The translations under genes and the position numbers were made by a program. From NCBI RefSeq assembly GCF_028622115.1, contig NZ_CP097263.1, positions 9,497,501 to 9,561,500 on the forward strand: a stretch of 64,000 nt of DNA, given 5' to 3'. Of this stretch, positions 63,000 through 64,000 are shown one piece after another. The first letter of the stretch is position 1, and the number at the start of each line of letters is the position of its first letter. Source of the DNA: Kutzneria chonburiensis (lineage in GTDB: Bacteria > Actinomycetota > Actinomycetes > Mycobacteriales > Pseudonocardiaceae). The notes beneath the pieces were generated by a model. The model had not been told where the DNA came from and did no database searches. It saw nothing but the letters and a program-made list of their open reading frames with translations.

Positions 63000-63362
63000 T
63001 CACGGCACCCGTCCTGTCGACGACGCCGCCTTGTCGCGCAGCACGTGCACCAGTCGGTCCAGGTAGTCACCGCCGCGCGACGTCAAGGTCAGCGGCACCA
63101 AGGTGGTGCGGCCACGTTCCGGCGCGGACATCCTGCACTCGGTCCCGGGGCCGCCCTCGGTGACATATCCGTCATCGACGAGACCGAGCAGGCACGCCTC
63201 GTGGGTGTGGTGCGCGTAGTCCGTTGCGATTCCTATACGTACGTAGAGCCGACCACTCCGGGCGGCGAGCTTGAAATAGCGAAGCCCGAGAGTCCATTTG
63301 AGACGATCGATGACGAACCTGATGTCGGATGGCGTGGAGGGGATCAGTGGTGGCTCACTCAT
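63000..63362 (-). CDS. Small winged-helix-like protein B1 of a duplicated element module
   Basis: The 120-residue protein has EACLLGLVDDGYVTEGGPGT, then CRMSAPERGRT and LTLTSRGGDYLDRL. It is a paralogue of the partial protein at 63743-64000 (shared TECR and PERGR) and more distantly of the A proteins (GYVTE and the terminal LTxxGxxYLxRL). It starts three bases past the end of A2, using a GAGGAA site that overlaps the A2 stop. The function is unknown. Confidence 0.65.
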   Translation of the reverse strand: MSEPPLIPSTPSDIRFVIDRLKWTLGLRYFKLAARSGRLYVRIGIATDYAHHTHEACLLGLVDDGYVTEGGPGTECRMSAPERGRTTLVPLTLTSRGGDYLDRLVHVLRDKAASSTGRVP

Positions 63363-63368
63363 CGTTCC

Positions 63369-63746
63369 TCACGAACTTGAGCGGGGCGCGTAGACGTCGC
63401 GCATGAAGTCGTAGCCCTGGCTGGTCACGGTGAGCCGGTGCACCGTGACGGGCTCCTTGTGCTTGAAGTCCAGGTAGCGGGTGATCGTGCCGGTCTCCTC
63501 GGCGACGTACCCGATGTTGATCAGGATGGACACCTGCTCAGCGTCCAGAGCCGCGCAGGGCTTGGCCAGGCGGTGCTGGCCGTCGATCCGGTACAGGGCG
63601 TCCCGACCGTTCTTGCCCCGGCCCAGCTGGTTCCGGGCGATTTGCGCGATCAGGTTCCGCTGGTGCTGCCAGAACTCCTTTTTGGACAAGTCATAGACCG
63701 TGGATACGTTCGGCATGGCGTTCTCGTTCTCCTCATCGTCGTTCAT
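63369..63746 (-). CDS. Small winged-helix-like protein A2 of a duplicated element module
   Basis: A 125-residue protein from the ATG at 63746 (GGAAGGGG site; ATGA overlap with B2). An acidic N-terminal tail (MNDDEENENAM) precedes the same domain as A1: TVYDLSKKEFWQHQRNLI, QVSILINIGYVAEETGTIT and LTVTSQGYDFMRDV. A start at 63716 would match A1 length but lacks a close ribosome site. Function unknown. Duplication with A1 is evident. Confidence 0.65.
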   Translation of the reverse strand: MNDDEENENAMPNVSTVYDLSKKEFWQHQRNLIAQIARNQLGRGKNGRDALYRIDGQHRLAKPCAALDAEQVSILINIGYVAEETGTITRYLDFKHKEPVTVHRLTVTSQGYDFMRDVYAPRSSS

Positions 63747-64000
63747 TTCGTGGACCCCTTCCGGGGCTGTGCGTCCAGCAGCCGTCGCAGGTAGCGGCGG
63801 CCACATGGGGTCAGGTTCAGCGGCACCATGGCGACCCGGCCGCGTTCGGGGACGGGCAGCCTGCACTCGGTGTCGGGTGTGTCGGTGGTGATGCATCCGC
63901 TTGCCATGAGTTCCAGCAGGCACTGCTCGTGCGTGCGGGGAGCGCGGGCGGCGGTGACGTCGGTCCGCAGGTACGGCGGGCCGGTGGTCGACGTGGGCAG
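63743..64000 (-). CDS. Small winged-helix-like protein B2 (partial, runs off the window)
   Basis: The last 85 residues are visible: THEQCLLELMASGCITTDTP, DTECRLPVPERGRVAMVPL and a C-terminal GRRYLRRLLDAQP. It parallels B1. The TGA overlaps the A2 ATG. The N-terminus lies beyond position 64000. Confidence 0.65.
   Translation of the reverse strand: MPTSTTGPPYLRTDVTAARAPRTHEQCLLELMASGCITTDTPDTECRLPVPERGRVAMVPLNLTPCGRRYLRRLLDAQPRKGSTK

Larger units (their letters stand above)
58090..64000 (-). mobile_element. Actinomycete integrative (and probably conjugative) element, integrase-proximal end, incomplete
   Basis: Directly after tRNA-Asn come, all on the minus strand, a set typical of pSAM2-like AICEs: tyrosine integrase, helix-turn-helix excisionase, RepSA-type replication initiator, a small gene with an operator palindrome, a four-helix membrane protein and duplicated small genes. 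The transfer ATPase (TraSA/FtsK-like) and the second att site are not in the window. The left boundary lies within or just after the tRNA; the right end is beyond 64000. Confidence 0.85.

Overview
This is a GC-rich actinobacterial chromosome segment. GTG and TTG starts are common, stop/start overlaps of the ATGA or GTGA type are frequent, and many 3' ends carry strong GC hairpins. The order hrcA-dnaJ-rsmE, phoH-ybeY-corC-(cytidine deaminase-like)-era, recO-uppS, smtB/zur, glyS, dgt and dnaG, together with hemW and the sirohaem reductase-cysH-chelatase genes, matches the conserved block known in Mycobacterium tuberculosis as roughly Rv2342-Rv2393. With the ALF-repeat toxin and the intergenic palindromes this suggests a Pseudonocardiales genome. 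The genus cannot be fixed from sequence reading alone.

Layout. 1-3.9 kb: nitronate monooxygenase, quinone oxidoreductase, a secreted RNase Sa-type ribonuclease overlapping a barstar gene, and enoyl-CoA hydratase. 4-8.3 kb: a structured leader, a 1242-residue secreted ALF-repeat/coiled-coil protein with a putative nuclease C-terminus, and a candidate immunity gene. 8.3-17.6 kb (minus strand): a secreted protein, then an assimilatory sulfur operon running from a Cys-containing leader peptide through sirohaem reductase, a zinc-ribbon protein, cysH, cysD, cysN, a sulfonate-type ABC transporter and sirohydrochlorin chelatase. 17.7-29.6 kb: hemW, a MazEF-type module with its operator, hrcA-dnaJ-rsmE, a TetR/membrane-protein pair, HIT, phoH-ybeY-corC-era and LysE.

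29.7-44.5 kb: an RDD protein with an apparent frameshift, DUF2752, a recO ORF fused to a GNAT acetyltransferase, uppS, a DUF318/TIGR03943 pair, epoxide hydrolase, the zinc regulators smtB-zur, a class F sortase, glyS, an orphan AbiEi-like gene, an MFS transporter and a peptidase E. 44.5-50.4 kb: three consecutive histidine kinases (the third lacks its phospho-acceptor His), a NarL-type regulator, a YdcF protein and dGTPase. 50.6-57.9 kb: a serpin, an ECF41 sigma factor with its AhpD-like partner and a textbook ECF41 promoter (an IS481 element sits exactly between these two genes), dnaG and trans-aconitate methyltransferase.

58.0-64.0 kb: a tRNA-Asn gene followed by the integrase end of an actinomycete integrative element: tyrosine integrase, excisionase, RepSA-like initiator, a membrane protein with an apparent frameshift, and a tandemly duplicated pair of small winged-helix-like genes. 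The element runs off the right edge. Most of the window is housekeeping. The accessory or regulatory highlights are the ALF toxin locus, the sulfur leader peptide, the RecO-GNAT fusion, the three-kinase array, the ECF41/IS481 locus and the element's duplicated module.
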